Assembly (NCBI GenBank): GCA_031550725.1
Contig: JAVBOH010000021.1
Coordinates: forward strand, 70,253 to 134,252
Length of the DNA: 64,000 nucleotides
Direction of reading: 5' to 3'
Origin: UBA946 sp031550725
GTDB taxonomy: Bacteria > Bacillota > Clostridia > Oscillospirales > Ruminococcaceae
Of the stretch, positions 51,603-61,388 are shown in pieces. The translations under genes and the position numbers were made by a program. How positions within the stretch are numbered: position 1 is the first letter of the stretch; each line of letters starts with the position of its first letter. Below the pieces are notes generated by a model that was given only the letters and a program-made list of their open reading frames with translations, was not told the DNA's origin and made no database searches.

Positions 51603-54600
51603 TTAACTATTTAATTCATTGATTTTTTTGATTATATACTCTGTACTATAAATCAATCCAGGGAAATGATTCATTTCATAATCATATTGAGCTTTCCATT
51701 TATCCTCAGAAGATTCTCTTTTGTTAATAAAGCTTGCTTCGTAACCTTTATACCATATGTCATAATATTCATATAAATATTTACCATCAAATTTTTTATC
51801 AGCAATAATTTCTGCCTGAGCTATTAACTCGTTCATATGCTCTTCTGATAAGAAAATATATCCAGGTAAATCTAATATGTCTATACTAACTCCGATATTT
51901 AAATTATTTAAAGCTGATGAAATTCCTGATACACATTGATTTATAGAATCAGCGTAGTTTACACCATAATTCCAACTAAATGCATTTTTGCCTATATTAT
52001 GTATTAATGATGTTCGTGTTCCTGGTGTTAACTGAGAACCAAATTGACTTGTAGCCCATTGCATATGTTTACCAGTTGGGGCAAAGAAACCAGTTTGAAC
52101 AAATCCTTTTTTGAAATTTTCTAAAGTAATGAAATTAGGGTCATTAGTATAAAGCAGCATGTTTCTTTGGCATTCTTTACATTTACAATTGATTATTTCA
52201 AAACCAGCTTCATCACCACATTTATCACAAATGCTGCATGTGAATTTTATTCCAGATAATTCCTTTGCTTTATAATAAGCATCTAATAAAGCGGAGTTGT
52301 TTTTCTGAATATTCATCTTATCATCAGTTGATTGTGGTTGTGCATTGAAACCAAAATTTTTATATTCCAATACAACTTGAGTATTTCTTTCTTCAAGATT
52401 AACGTTTCTAGAAATACCATCATTACCATTTTCACTATTTTGGTAGAATGATTCAAAACCGAGTTTTTGGTATTGTTTTAGATATTCAGTTTTATCACCG
52501 TCAATATTTAAACTAAGTAAATATTCTGGAACATTTCCGCCACTCAAAAATGCTTCTTTCATTTCAGCATTCTTAAAATCAATACTGATTTTGACATTTA
52601 ACTCTTTTTCAGTTTCAGTGTACCTGCTCCATTCAAATCCTGTTGACCACCAATGGTCACCATTCCAACTAAAATTCGTATAATTTGTTTCATCAGAAGG
52701 ATTGTCAACAGTTTCCAATGTATAAGATACAGTAAGCAAATCTTCATCTGTTACAGAACGATACCATTTAGTGTCGAAATATTCTTCAGGAATATAATTG
52801 CAATTGTTGTCATCTGCAACATTGTATATTTCCCAATCATTGAAGTAATAGCTATATGATTCAGGAGTTCTGTAATAAAGACCAACTTCAACACCAGTCA
52901 TTAATCCATACTGACCTTTCCAAAGCTCAAGATAATATTCCTTGCCCTCATAATAGAATGTTATAGGGTCACAGAATATAGCACTTGATAACGCAGGATT
53001 AGCAGCAGTGTCAATAAATCGTGCAAATCCAAACATTCTTTGAATTGGTGTTCTATTGGAATAAAGCATTTGTTGTTTTGGATCATAGGAGTATCCGCCA
53101 ATGCTGGTTAAACGAGCCAATGAATTCCTAGCTTCCCAATAATTATACTTCATCGGATTAAGATAATAAACACTGTCATCATTTTTATATTTATAAACAT
53201 GCTCATAATAATCAACAAATCCATCGTTATCTGTGTCGGCTTTCATAGGGTTAGATTTTATCGGTAGAATGTCACATTTGTAAAGATATTCTTTGTTTTC
53301 GCGAGATATACCGTAAAACAATCTGTCAAGGTCAATTGAATATTTTTCACAATAGTCTTTAAAAGTTGGAAGTACAATTTTATTACCACTCCAGCTTATC
53401 ATTGGATTTTTAAAGTCTATTTCTTCGAAATCATATAAATTATCATTATCAGTGTCGGCGTAATCCTTATACTGTAATCTCTTTTCTTGATTTGCTATAT
53501 TATATGATTTTGATAATTCTTCAGATGCTTTTACATAATCGTAAGTAATTGGTTTATCTAACTCAACAAAATCATAATTATTACCAAGAAAAATAACAGT
53601 TTTTGTTTCATTGCTTTTCCCATAAATATGCTTTATTGCAGCTTTAGAAAAATCCGTTGTTCCATCAATATATATACCACCAGTTTTATTATACAAATCG
53701 ATAGCATACCCTAACACTTGTGATGGTGCTTTATTAGATATAATACTTACATCAATATTTGCAGCTCTGAGCTTATTTAGCGTATTGTATCCATAATCGC
53801 TTACACCAGTAATACTCTCATCACCAATTGCTTGACTTGAACGATATTTTACATTTTTACTGTCAAATATACTGAAACAATATGTTCCATATGTATGATC
53901 ACAATTATCAAATATATACTTAACCGGATCGGAAATAACACAGAAATTATTAAATTTACCTGATCCAGATTGATAAACATATTTTAGTTCATCAGCTATT
54001 GATTTGATAGTTGTAAATTCTGGTGAATTTCCATCGCTAGTAAGAACCCTATAACCATTACAATCTTGTAAAATTAAATATATTTTAGCGTATTTGGATT
54101 CTTTAAATACTGTTTGTGCTGTTGTAACAATCTCATCTTTTGTTTTATTGAAATCATCATAACTAAACATAGAACGTGTATCCAACATAAATACAACATT
54201 GATAAAATCTTTGTTGATGTTAGATGTAGGCATTGAAAGTGTATTTACTGATACATAAACATTGTTAGATGTTAGTTTTGAATATGACATTTCAATTTCT
54301 TCAATGGTTGCAGGAGTTGATTGTATTTCATTTTCAATATTTTCAATTGTTTCATCGCTGTCGTTGGTATCATATGGTGCTTCCTCAGTTTTATTAATTA
54401 TGTTTGTTAGAAGTTTTTCCATATCAATAACACAATAGTTACCTAATTCATTAACTGTTGCAATAATTGTATTAGATGATTCATCACAGCTAGATTCAAT
54501 TGGGAGTAGTATATTATCCTCTTCAAAATATTTGAACACGGCAAAACGGCTTATCCCTGCTAAAGCAGCATCTTCATTTGATAGTGTTTTTATATTATTA

Positions 54601-56321
54601 TCAACAACAACACTATCTATTTTGAATTTTAACACAATTTGTTCGATTTTACAAGTAGCATCATAAATTAATTCTACACTTTTTCCTAAAATTGCATCAT
54701 TTTTCATTGTTTCAGAATAACTGCTTTCAACGGCCATGAAATTTTCTGTTATGTTTCCTGCAGCATCAATATCCAATGTCAAAGCATATTCCTTATTATT
54801 AGTATTAATTTCACTTAGCCCTGAATTATTTACATCCAGACTCTTATTAAAAATATATTCATTGTCTGGAATGCCAAATGTATTAGGATTCAATGGATCC
54901 AATCCCATTTTTATTTCATCATAGTCAGATATTCCATCCTTATCTGTGTCTAATTCAAATGGATTGGTTTTATAAATATTTATTTCCTCACCATCAGAAA
55001 GACCATCACCATCTGTATCAAACAACAAAGGATCTGTCCCTATTGTTAATTCATATCTGTTAGATAAACCATCACCATCTGTATCAGCATCTGAATCAGA
55101 TAGATTTTCTGTAATAGAATCATATATCATTGGATTTGTACCTGTTAAAAACATTTCCTCATAATCAGATAAACCATCACCATCTGTATCAGGATTATTA
55201 ATATCTAGACCGAATAATTCTTCTAAATAATCAGGAAGCTGATCGTTATCAGTATCAACAAATTCCATTTCATAACCTGATATTGTTTTTACAACAGTCA
55301 TTATATTGGTTTCACCAATTCGACCATCATCTAATGTCTGTTTAACTTTAAAATACCTTTTATCAAAATTATCTTGTATATTATAAATGTACAAATTACA
55401 ATTATATACAAGATCTAATGATGTGAAGTTAATACCATCATCTGATGTTTGAATATCAAATAATCCTGTTTCATACTCGGAAAGCCAATAGATATTTAAA
55501 GCTTTCTTACTGTTATCACAAATAATATATCCTGTTAACGAAAAATCAACCGATGTTTCATCTTGTTCGATGATTATGACAACTTCCGATAATATAATAT
55601 TATTTAATTCAGGGATTTGATCATCGATTTTTGAGGCAGTTATTCCAATTGTCATACTTTGATGAGGGTTTATTGGGTTTGTCCATATTTCATTAGCATA
55701 AATATAATTTTGACCTTCGTTTTTGATATTCTTTGCTCCCCAGAAATTATTAATAATAAAATTACTTTCAAAAGATAACATCCAAGCTTCTATTGGTAAT
55801 TCAGATGTATTATTTATTCTAATTTCTGCATTAAACCCGTTATCCCATTCGTCAGTAACGATCAAATCAACTTCATAACCATCTTTTTTTTCAATTCTTT
55901 TAGTACATAATTCGAATTTATCAGGTGAAATAAAGTCATTTCCAGATAGAATATATCCAAATTCAATATATGAATTTGGTGTTATTTCATAATTGTATCC
56001 ACAATTTTTTATTATGTAGTCATTATTGGTATTTTGATCATATATTGCCGCATTGTATATGTTTTCAATATTACCACCCGGATTGTATTTTAAACACCAA
56101 TTTAATATTGGCTCACTTCCTGTATTGGTTAATTTTATATTTATATTTTGATATCCTTGCCATTCATTTGTTATGGTATATGTAATTTTATATGTATCAT
56201 ATTCATATGTTGTACAAAAATTTTCAGCATATGCTGTACTCATATTTGATGACACTATATTAATTATCATTGTTAGACACATAATTAATGAAAATAATTT
56301 CTTAATGCCTTTTTTATTCAT
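51603..56321 (-). CDS. Very large secreted protein with CBM-like, calcium-repeat and vWA domains
   Basis: The 1572-aa protein has a signal peptide (FSLIMCLTMIINIVSSNMST), then two carbohydrate-binding-like beta domains (about 35-125 and 150-245). Repeats of thrombospondin type-3/EF-hand kind follow (DTDGDGLSDYEE, DTDGDGLSDGEE, DTDKDGISDYDE; about 355-475). A von Willebrand A domain lies near 745-930 (NVVFMLDTRSMF is a degenerate metal site). Later come two more DTDND repeats and a Cys-rich segment CSICDKCGDEAGF. No LPXTG was seen. It is probably a calcium-stabilised adhesin or cell-contact protein. MNKKG (56321) has AAGGGAG 7 bases upstream. Confidence 0.8.
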   Translation of the reverse strand: MNKKGIKKLFSLIMCLTMIINIVSSNMSTAYAENFCTTYEYDTYKITYTITNEWQGYQNINIKLTNTGSEPILNWCLKYNPGGNIENIYNAAIYDQNTNNDYIIKNCGYNYEITPNSYIEFGYILSGNDFISPDKFELCTKRIEKKDGYEVDLIVTDEWDNGFNAEIRINNTSELPIEAWMLSFESNFIINNFWGAKNIKNEGQNYIYANEIWTNPINPHQSMTIGITASKIDDQIPELNNIILSEVVIIIEQDETSVDFSLTGYIICDNSKKALNIYWLSEYETGLFDIQTSDDGINFTSLDLVYNCNLYIYNIQDNFDKRYFKVKQTLDDGRIGETNIMTVVKTISGYEMEFVDTDNDQLPDYLEELFGLDINNPDTDGDGLSDYEEMFLTGTNPMIYDSITENLSDSDADTDGDGLSNRYELTIGTDPLLFDTDGDGLSDGEEINIYKTNPFELDTDKDGISDYDEIKMGLDPLNPNTFGIPDNEYIFNKSLDVNNSGLSEINTNNKEYALTLDIDAAGNITENFMAVESSYSETMKNDAILGKSVELIYDATCKIEQIVLKFKIDSVVVDNNIKTLSNEDAALAGISRFAVFKYFEEDNILLPIESSCDESSNTIIATVNELGNYCVIDMEKLLTNIINKTEEAPYDTNDSDETIENIENEIQSTPATIEEIEMSYSKLTSNNVYVSVNTLSMPTSNINKDFINVVFMLDTRSMFSYDDFNKTKDEIVTTAQTVFKESKYAKIYLILQDCNGYRVLTSDGNSPEFTTIKSIADELKYVYQSGSGKFNNFCVISDPVKYIFDNCDHTYGTYCFSIFDSKNVKYRSSQAIGDESITGVSDYGYNTLNKLRAANIDVSIISNKAPSQVLGYAIDLYNKTGGIYIDGTTDFSKAAIKHIYGKSNETKTVIFLGNNYDFVELDKPITYDYVKASEELSKSYNIANQEKRLQYKDYADTDNDNLYDFEEIDFKNPMISWSGNKIVLPTFKDYCEKYSIDLDRLFYGISRENKEYLYKCDILPIKSNPMKADTDNDGFVDYYEHVYKYKNDDSVYYLNPMKYNYWEARNSLARLTSIGGYSYDPKQQMLYSNRTPIQRMFGFARFIDTAANPALSSAIFCDPITFYYEGKEYYLELWKGQYGLMTGVEVGLYYRTPESYSYYFNDWEIYNVADDNNCNYIPEEYFDTKWYRSVTDEDLLTVSYTLETVDNPSDETNYTNFSWNGDHWWSTGFEWSRYTETEKELNVKISIDFKNAEMKEAFLSGGNVPEYLLSLNIDGDKTEYLKQYQKLGFESFYQNSENGNDGISRNVNLEERNTQVVLEYKNFGFNAQPQSTDDKMNIQKNNSALLDAYYKAKELSGIKFTCSICDKCGDEAGFEIINCKCKECQRNMLLYTNDPNFITLENFKKGFVQTGFFAPTGKHMQWATSQFGSQLTPGTRTSLIHNIGKNAFSWNYGVNYADSINQCVSGISSALNNLNIGVSIDILDLPGYIFLSEEHMNELIAQAEIIADKKFDGKYLYEYYDIWYKGYEASFINKRESSEDKWKAQYDYEMNHFPGLIYSTEYIIKKINELNS

Positions 56322-56359
56322 ATCCATGCTCCCTTATTGTTATTATTTCAGATTAATAC

Positions 56360-59300
56360 TTATGGATGTGATGAATCATTGGTGTAACCATCTTTTCTGT
56401 ATATTTTAAACCATCCTGTTACTTTTTCTCCTGGATTTATTGTTCTATGTGTATATTGATTATACTCAGAATCAGTTAATGCAGGTAAAAATACTTCAAT
56501 ATTTTCTAAGTTTGGTTTTCCGTTATTCCATTCAATGATTTCAATTGTCCCATCAGGATATAAAACCATCATATCTGTTACTTCAGCTAATTCTGCATAA
56601 CCGCTGAAACTAGCAGCAAAGTTATATATAGGACGTTCACTATTGTTTGTAAACTCAAAATACGAACTCCAATAATCAAGTCCTTCTGTTACAGTAATAT
56701 CTAATTTCAAACCTGTTCCATCATGAACAATTAAAGGATTTTCAGTTTTAAATATTACTTTAACATCATCACAAAATGGCATAAGTGTTCCTGTAAAAGT
56801 TGCTGATAAATCATAAGAACCTGCCTTATCACCACGTACAATCCAAGAAACTGATTTGGTTTCATTACCACCAATAACTCCATTTTTGCCCATAACCTGA
56901 GTTAAACTTTCCTGTCTTGCAGTATTAGCCAATGATAATCCATCAGGTAAAGATAAAACTGCTTGTGAATTTTGGATATAAAATTCATCATCAGCATTAT
57001 TAATAATAGTTAATTCTACATCAAAAAATTCCTTAAGCCAAGATACTTGTGTTGTAACATTAAATACTGCTACACTTACAGGAATTCCACTGCCTTCTGA
57101 ATACCCACCATAGCTGGTACTTACTGGTCTATCCTTTTCACCTTTAATGGTAGCAACTGTTGTAAAAACGCCATCTCTTTCCTTTTGAATCTTTCCTTCT
57201 ACTTCTCCAATTATGTCACCCATAGCATTTAAAGTAAATGTTAGCTTTCCATCTTTACCATAATCAATGTTGTATTGGTACACAAATTGATTTTCAGGTG
57301 CATTGACATCAATTCCTAAAGATATCATTTCATTAATATCAAGAGGTTTAACCGTAAGCTTACCATCTAATAGTTCTTTTTTCTCAAGAGATATTTTTTG
57401 AGAAGCATTAGTATCTGCTATTTTTACTTGCTTATTTACAGGTAAGTATTCATTTTTATAAAAATAAACATCATATGTACCCTTAGGTGCAATTAACTTG
57501 AAATTACCACTTGAGTCTGTAATATAATCAGTATTATCAATTCCTGGAATCTCACAGTATATTTTAACATTGCTTAATGCTCTGCCAACTTCATCTGTAA
57601 CTTTAAATTGTATAGAACCATTATCATCACTGTATATGTATGCCTGAATAGTATGGCTATCTGAATTTCCTGCACTATCTGTAACTGTCAACGTTACATT
57701 ATAAGTTCCATCTGTTTCATATGTATGCGTGATCTTTGCACCTGTTGCTGCATTCCCATCACCAAAATCCCATTCATATGAAGCAATATAATGATTATCC
57801 CATGAATTAGAACCATTGAAATTAATTTTATCACCGGCAATACCAATAATATCAAAACCTGCATCAGCTAATGGCTGTACTGAATCTATATCGGTTGGTA
57901 TTGATGTTGTTTCATTACTTTTTACAAAATTATTTCTTGAATCAACTGCTTCTACTAAATAATAATATGTTTTTCCAGGTGTAACATCTTTATCTGTATA
58001 AGTATTTGATTTTATAGAAGCTAATAATGAATAAGTTCCTGAAGCAGTAGTTTTTCTATAAACATGATAACCCATTAAATCTTCATTGTTTTCCATTGTC
58101 CATTTAAGTTCATTTCGCCATCCTTCACCGGTAGTACTCAACGTTGGGGATGAAAGTTTACACTCTTTAAATGAATATTGAGCAATTGAATAATCACTTA
58201 TATTACCTGATGTATCATATGCACATGCTCTAATTTCATAGTTACCTGTTTTGAATTCGGTAGTATTTAATGTAAATTGAATAGCCTTTGAATATAAATT
58301 AATATTCTTTTCGGTATGTATTGTTTCCCATTCACCATTTTCTGATCTGCATTCAACAACAATTTTATTTAATTTAAAGTTATCTTTTGCAGAAATACCA
58401 ATTAATTGATTTGTATTTAAAACGGTACCTGTTGTTGGGTAAATACTAATGATCTCAGGTTTTATTTTATCATTTTCTATACATCCATTAACCTCATTAC
58501 TAAAAATACCTTCTCGACCCATTGTATCAACTGCAGATACTTGATAGCTATATTTCATTCCTAATTCAATATCTGTATCATAATAGTTTAGATACTTATA
58601 ATTATCTTTAAGAAGTATATAGTTGTCTGTTACTTCAGTTTTACGGTATACTTTAAAAAAAGCTATGTTATCTTCTTGTGGAGCAGCCCATCTTATCTCA
58701 ATTTGTGAATTCAAAAGATTTACAGATAAATCTTTTGGAGCAGATGGTATTGAGTTATCAATATTATACTGCATTATTGGTGACTCGGCAGGATTGCTAA
58801 TTATGTTTCTTGAATTTGTTGCAATTGCTTGTACATAAATTATACCATTATCAAAATTAGAAATATCAAATGCATAATCTATCGTTGTGTTAGTCTTACC
58901 ATCAGTATTAACTATTGAAATATCTATCCAATTTTTCTTGTCATATGAATATTGAAGTGTAACTGATGATACAGAACGATTATCAGTTACTGTTACTTTT
59001 AGTGGTAAGCTTTTGTAATAAGTACCGTTTGCTGGTGAAATCGATGTAATAATCGGTTGTGTTTCATCAATAGTAGTACTTATATTCACAATATTACTTG
59101 TATCAGATATATTTCCTGCCTTATCTTTAGCAATAATATAATAAGAATATAATGCACCTTCTTCTAATGTTTTGTCATTATAACTTTTTGAAGAAACAGT
59201 ATCAATTAATTTATTATTCCTATAAATATCATACACAGCTATATCAATATTATCTGAACATTCCCAGCTTAATGTAGCAGATGTATCGAAAACACTATCA

Positions 59301-60364
59301 ACAATTAGTTTCGGTGTTGTAGGTGGAAGATTATCGGCAATGATGCTATCACTTGCCGCTGACAGATATTCATCTTCATCGAAAGCACATACATAATATT
59401 TGAAATCTCCTAAAGTTATTGAGCTTTCATCAGTAAAAGTTGTTTTAGTTGTTATGTCAATTAAAACATCATCACGATATACGTTATATCCTTTAACAAT
59501 AGCTTTTCCATTAGGTGCTGTCCATGATAAAGCTATTGATGAATCTTCATTTAATTTATAACTTAAGTTTGTTGGTGCTTTTGGAATATAGTGAACAATT
59601 ATCTCCTGCATCTCAATATTTGCAAATGTAAAATATGATTGCTGAGAACAACTGTGACTGTCATGACTTGTAATAGGTCCATATCCATAACCATAGCTGT
59701 TAGTAGGAAGTGAGTAGTTATTGATAATTTGTTTATCGTTATCCCATGCAGATACAGTGGTATTATCAACCTCAATCTTAAATTTATGTTCAGCATACAG
59801 ATTAGATAATGAGTATGTAGCTAAAACCTTTCCCATGCTCTGAACTGTTGAACTGCTGCTATTTCTGAAAGTATCTGCGTTAACTCCTGATAATTGAATA
59901 AGCTTCAAACCACCAGAAGTAATAAGCAAACAAAAACCTTTTAAGGTATTATTGGTAATAGAGGCATTGAATAAAAATCCTCCGCCTTCCATACTGTGCC
60001 AGTCTGTACCGTCCCTCTTAATATCAAACGTAAATATCTTCTTTGAATTCTTATTTTCTGTGTCCTCAACTAAAAGAAAATCCTTATATGCTTTATCACC
60101 ATAGCCAATCATTTTGATATTATTACCATCATATATGATATGCTTAGGTATTGAGGTTGCATATCTGTCAGAATAATTTAAATGGTCATACTCTTTCCAA
60201 GCAAACGAATCACTTGCTGTTAATGTTTGAGATAACTCAACATACGGATCAGCTTCTGCTCCAACTTTTATTTCTCCCAACGAACCCATAGGAAGTATAC
60301 TTAATGCCATAGAAAAAGATAGCACACCAGCTAGCAACTTTTTCAATATTCTTTTGTCCTTCAT
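56360..60364 (-). CDS. Very large secreted protein with fibronectin III and PKD domains
   Basis: The 1334-aa protein has a signal peptide (LLAGVLSFSMALSILPMG) and a beta-rich N-terminal domain. Several fibronectin type III modules follow (KAPTNLSYKLNEDSSIALSW; PSAPKDLSVNLLNSQIEIRW), then a PKD domain (IASYEWDFGDGNAATGAKI, THTYETDGTYNVTLTVTDSA) and a carboxypeptidase-regulatory-like domain (GSIQFKVTDEVGRALSNVK). It is likely cell-surface or released and binds glycan or protein. ATG 60364 has GGGAGGAGA before it and lies 24 bp after agrD2, so it is in the Agr operon. Confidence 0.82.
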   Translation of the reverse strand: MKDKRILKKLLAGVLSFSMALSILPMGSLGEIKVGAEADPYVELSQTLTASDSFAWKEYDHLNYSDRYATSIPKHIIYDGNNIKMIGYGDKAYKDFLLVEDTENKNSKKIFTFDIKRDGTDWHSMEGGGFLFNASITNNTLKGFCLLITSGGLKLIQLSGVNADTFRNSSSSTVQSMGKVLATYSLSNLYAEHKFKIEVDNTTVSAWDNDKQIINNYSLPTNSYGYGYGPITSHDSHSCSQQSYFTFANIEMQEIIVHYIPKAPTNLSYKLNEDSSIALSWTAPNGKAIVKGYNVYRDDVLIDITTKTTFTDESSITLGDFKYYVCAFDEDEYLSAASDSIIADNLPPTTPKLIVDSVFDTSATLSWECSDNIDIAVYDIYRNNKLIDTVSSKSYNDKTLEEGALYSYYIIAKDKAGNISDTSNIVNISTTIDETQPIITSISPANGTYYKSLPLKVTVTDNRSVSSVTLQYSYDKKNWIDISIVNTDGKTNTTIDYAFDISNFDNGIIYVQAIATNSRNIISNPAESPIMQYNIDNSIPSAPKDLSVNLLNSQIEIRWAAPQEDNIAFFKVYRKTEVTDNYILLKDNYKYLNYYDTDIELGMKYSYQVSAVDTMGREGIFSNEVNGCIENDKIKPEIISIYPTTGTVLNTNQLIGISAKDNFKLNKIVVECRSENGEWETIHTEKNINLYSKAIQFTLNTTEFKTGNYEIRACAYDTSGNISDYSIAQYSFKECKLSSPTLSTTGEGWRNELKWTMENNEDLMGYHVYRKTTASGTYSLLASIKSNTYTDKDVTPGKTYYYLVEAVDSRNNFVKSNETTSIPTDIDSVQPLADAGFDIIGIAGDKINFNGSNSWDNHYIASYEWDFGDGNAATGAKITHTYETDGTYNVTLTVTDSAGNSDSHTIQAYIYSDDNGSIQFKVTDEVGRALSNVKIYCEIPGIDNTDYITDSSGNFKLIAPKGTYDVYFYKNEYLPVNKQVKIADTNASQKISLEKKELLDGKLTVKPLDINEMISLGIDVNAPENQFVYQYNIDYGKDGKLTFTLNAMGDIIGEVEGKIQKERDGVFTTVATIKGEKDRPVSTSYGGYSEGSGIPVSVAVFNVTTQVSWLKEFFDVELTIINNADDEFYIQNSQAVLSLPDGLSLANTARQESLTQVMGKNGVIGGNETKSVSWIVRGDKAGSYDLSATFTGTLMPFCDDVKVIFKTENPLIVHDGTGLKLDITVTEGLDYWSSYFEFTNNSERPIYNFAASFSGYAELAEVTDMMVLYPDGTIEIIEWNNGKPNLENIEVFLPALTDSEYNQYTHRTINPGEKVTGWFKIYRKDGYTNDSSHP

Positions 60365-60388
60365 TTTCTCTCCTCCCAAAATATACGA

Positions 60389-60550
60389 TTATAGCTTATT
60401 ACTCTTTTTGAATTTTTCAAGTCCCTCTGGAACTTTTGGCTGTGCAAACCAAAAGTGACAAGCGCCTACAGATGAACTAAGTGCTGCCAATACCGAAAGA
60501 GATGCCAACATAGAAATTCCCATTGTTAAAACCTTTTTAAATTTTTTCAT
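60389..60550 (-). CDS. agrD: AgrD-like cyclic lactone autoinducer precursor 2
   Basis: The 53-residue precursor has a basic amphipathic leader (MKKFKKVLTMGISMLASLSV), the core GACHFWF with Cys31 and a conserved tail QPKVPEGLEKF. AgrB should cleave after Phe35 and close a thiolactone ring CHFWF. AAAGGGG precedes ATG, which overlaps the stop of the first precursor as ATGA. Confidence 0.82.
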   Translation of the reverse strand: MKKFKKVLTMGISMLASLSVLAALSSSVGACHFWFAQPKVPEGLEKFKKSNKL

Positions 60551-60714
60551 AAAATAACCCCTTTATTAATAAAATTTTGTATATTATTAGGTTCTGACGG
60601 TTGGTGAAATGTAATCGTACATACACTGTTTCCTACAAATGACAAAACACCTTTTATCAAAACCAATATAACCGATATTATAACTGTTCTGTTGATTTTT
60701 TTATCCTTACTCAT
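60547..60714 (-). CDS. Second AgrD-like precursor (upstream copy)
   Basis: The 55-residue peptide has a basic and hydrophobic leader (KKINRTVIISVILVLIKGV), the candidate core VCTITF with one Cys, and HQPSEPNN downstream, matching the C-x4-x-QPxxP pattern of the next gene. AAAGGAG lies 7 bases before ATG 60714, which overlaps the agrB end by 8 bases. A second, different signal peptide from one AgrB would be unusual; it may also have decayed. Confidence 0.65.
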   Translation of the reverse strand: MSKDKKINRTVIISVILVLIKGVLSFVGNSVCTITFHQPSEPNNIQNFINKGVIL

Positions 60715-61297
60715 CATGAAACTCCTTTAACAAAACAATTTTTTCTGCAATCATTGCTCCTGTTGATACAAATATCCCACAGGAAATGTATAAAGCAAAT
60801 TGCGTAAAACCTAGAACTAAGCAGAGTAAATTGATAATCGAAATCAATAGGATGTATATTATACTTTTTCGCCTTAATCTCAGCTTATCCTCATCATTAA
60901 TAGGTTTATTTGGATGTTCAACAGGAGCACATAAAAATACAGATATAATTGATATAACCATTGCTGAAATCGAATAAACTATGATAAAATCATAATTAAA
61001 GCAATGAATTAATCCAATAAAACCTATTTGAACACATATTAATATTGCCATGCATCCACCATGAGTTTTAGCATGATAACCACCTGCTGATTTTCGCATT
61101 ATTACAAAAACAGCAAGAAAAAGTAGTGACGGTATAAAAGTATTTGTAATAATAGCAATCAATAATGCAATTAACCCATTGGCTATTGTTGACAGGAGAA
61201 TTTCCATACCATATGCATAAATTTCTTCATGTTCTGATTCTATTGTGTTTTGTAAAACAAAAAATCGTGCTGTACTTTTTGCAAGTTTTTCGAGCAT
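60707..61297 (-). CDS. agrB: AgrB-like peptide-processing protease
   Basis: The 196-aa membrane protein with about five helices has the catalytic His and Cys in RKSAGGYHAKTHGGCM, diagnostic of AgrB. It cleaves the precursor tails and helps form the cyclic peptide at the membrane. GAGGTGATGGGCTT precedes ATG. The promoter block with two regulator boxes lies directly upstream, partly inside the kinase gene end. Confidence 0.9.
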   Translation of the reverse strand: MLEKLAKSTARFFVLQNTIESEHEEIYAYGMEILLSTIANGLIALLIAIITNTFIPSLLFLAVFVIMRKSAGGYHAKTHGGCMAILICVQIGFIGLIHCFNYDFIIVYSISAMVISIISVFLCAPVEHPNKPINDEDKLRLRRKSIIYILLISIINLLCLVLGFTQFALYISCGIFVSTGAMIAEKIVLLKEFHDE

Positions 61298-61317
61298 AAG
61301 CCCATCACCTCATAAAA

Positions 61318-61388
61318 AGTATAGCACGATATTTGTAATATTTTAAGACCTTTGTAGTCAACTGCTGACTTTATGTTGTCAAATGCAT
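61318..61388 (-). promoter_or_regulatory. Agr promoter block before agrB
   Basis: Minus-strand boxes TTGACAACA (61374-61382) and TTGACTACA (61353-61361), 21 bp apart, then TTAAAA (61341-61346), 17 bp, TATACT (61318-61323). The first box overlaps the last codons of the kinase gene. It is the likely site of the LytTR regulator at 62731. Confidence 0.7.
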
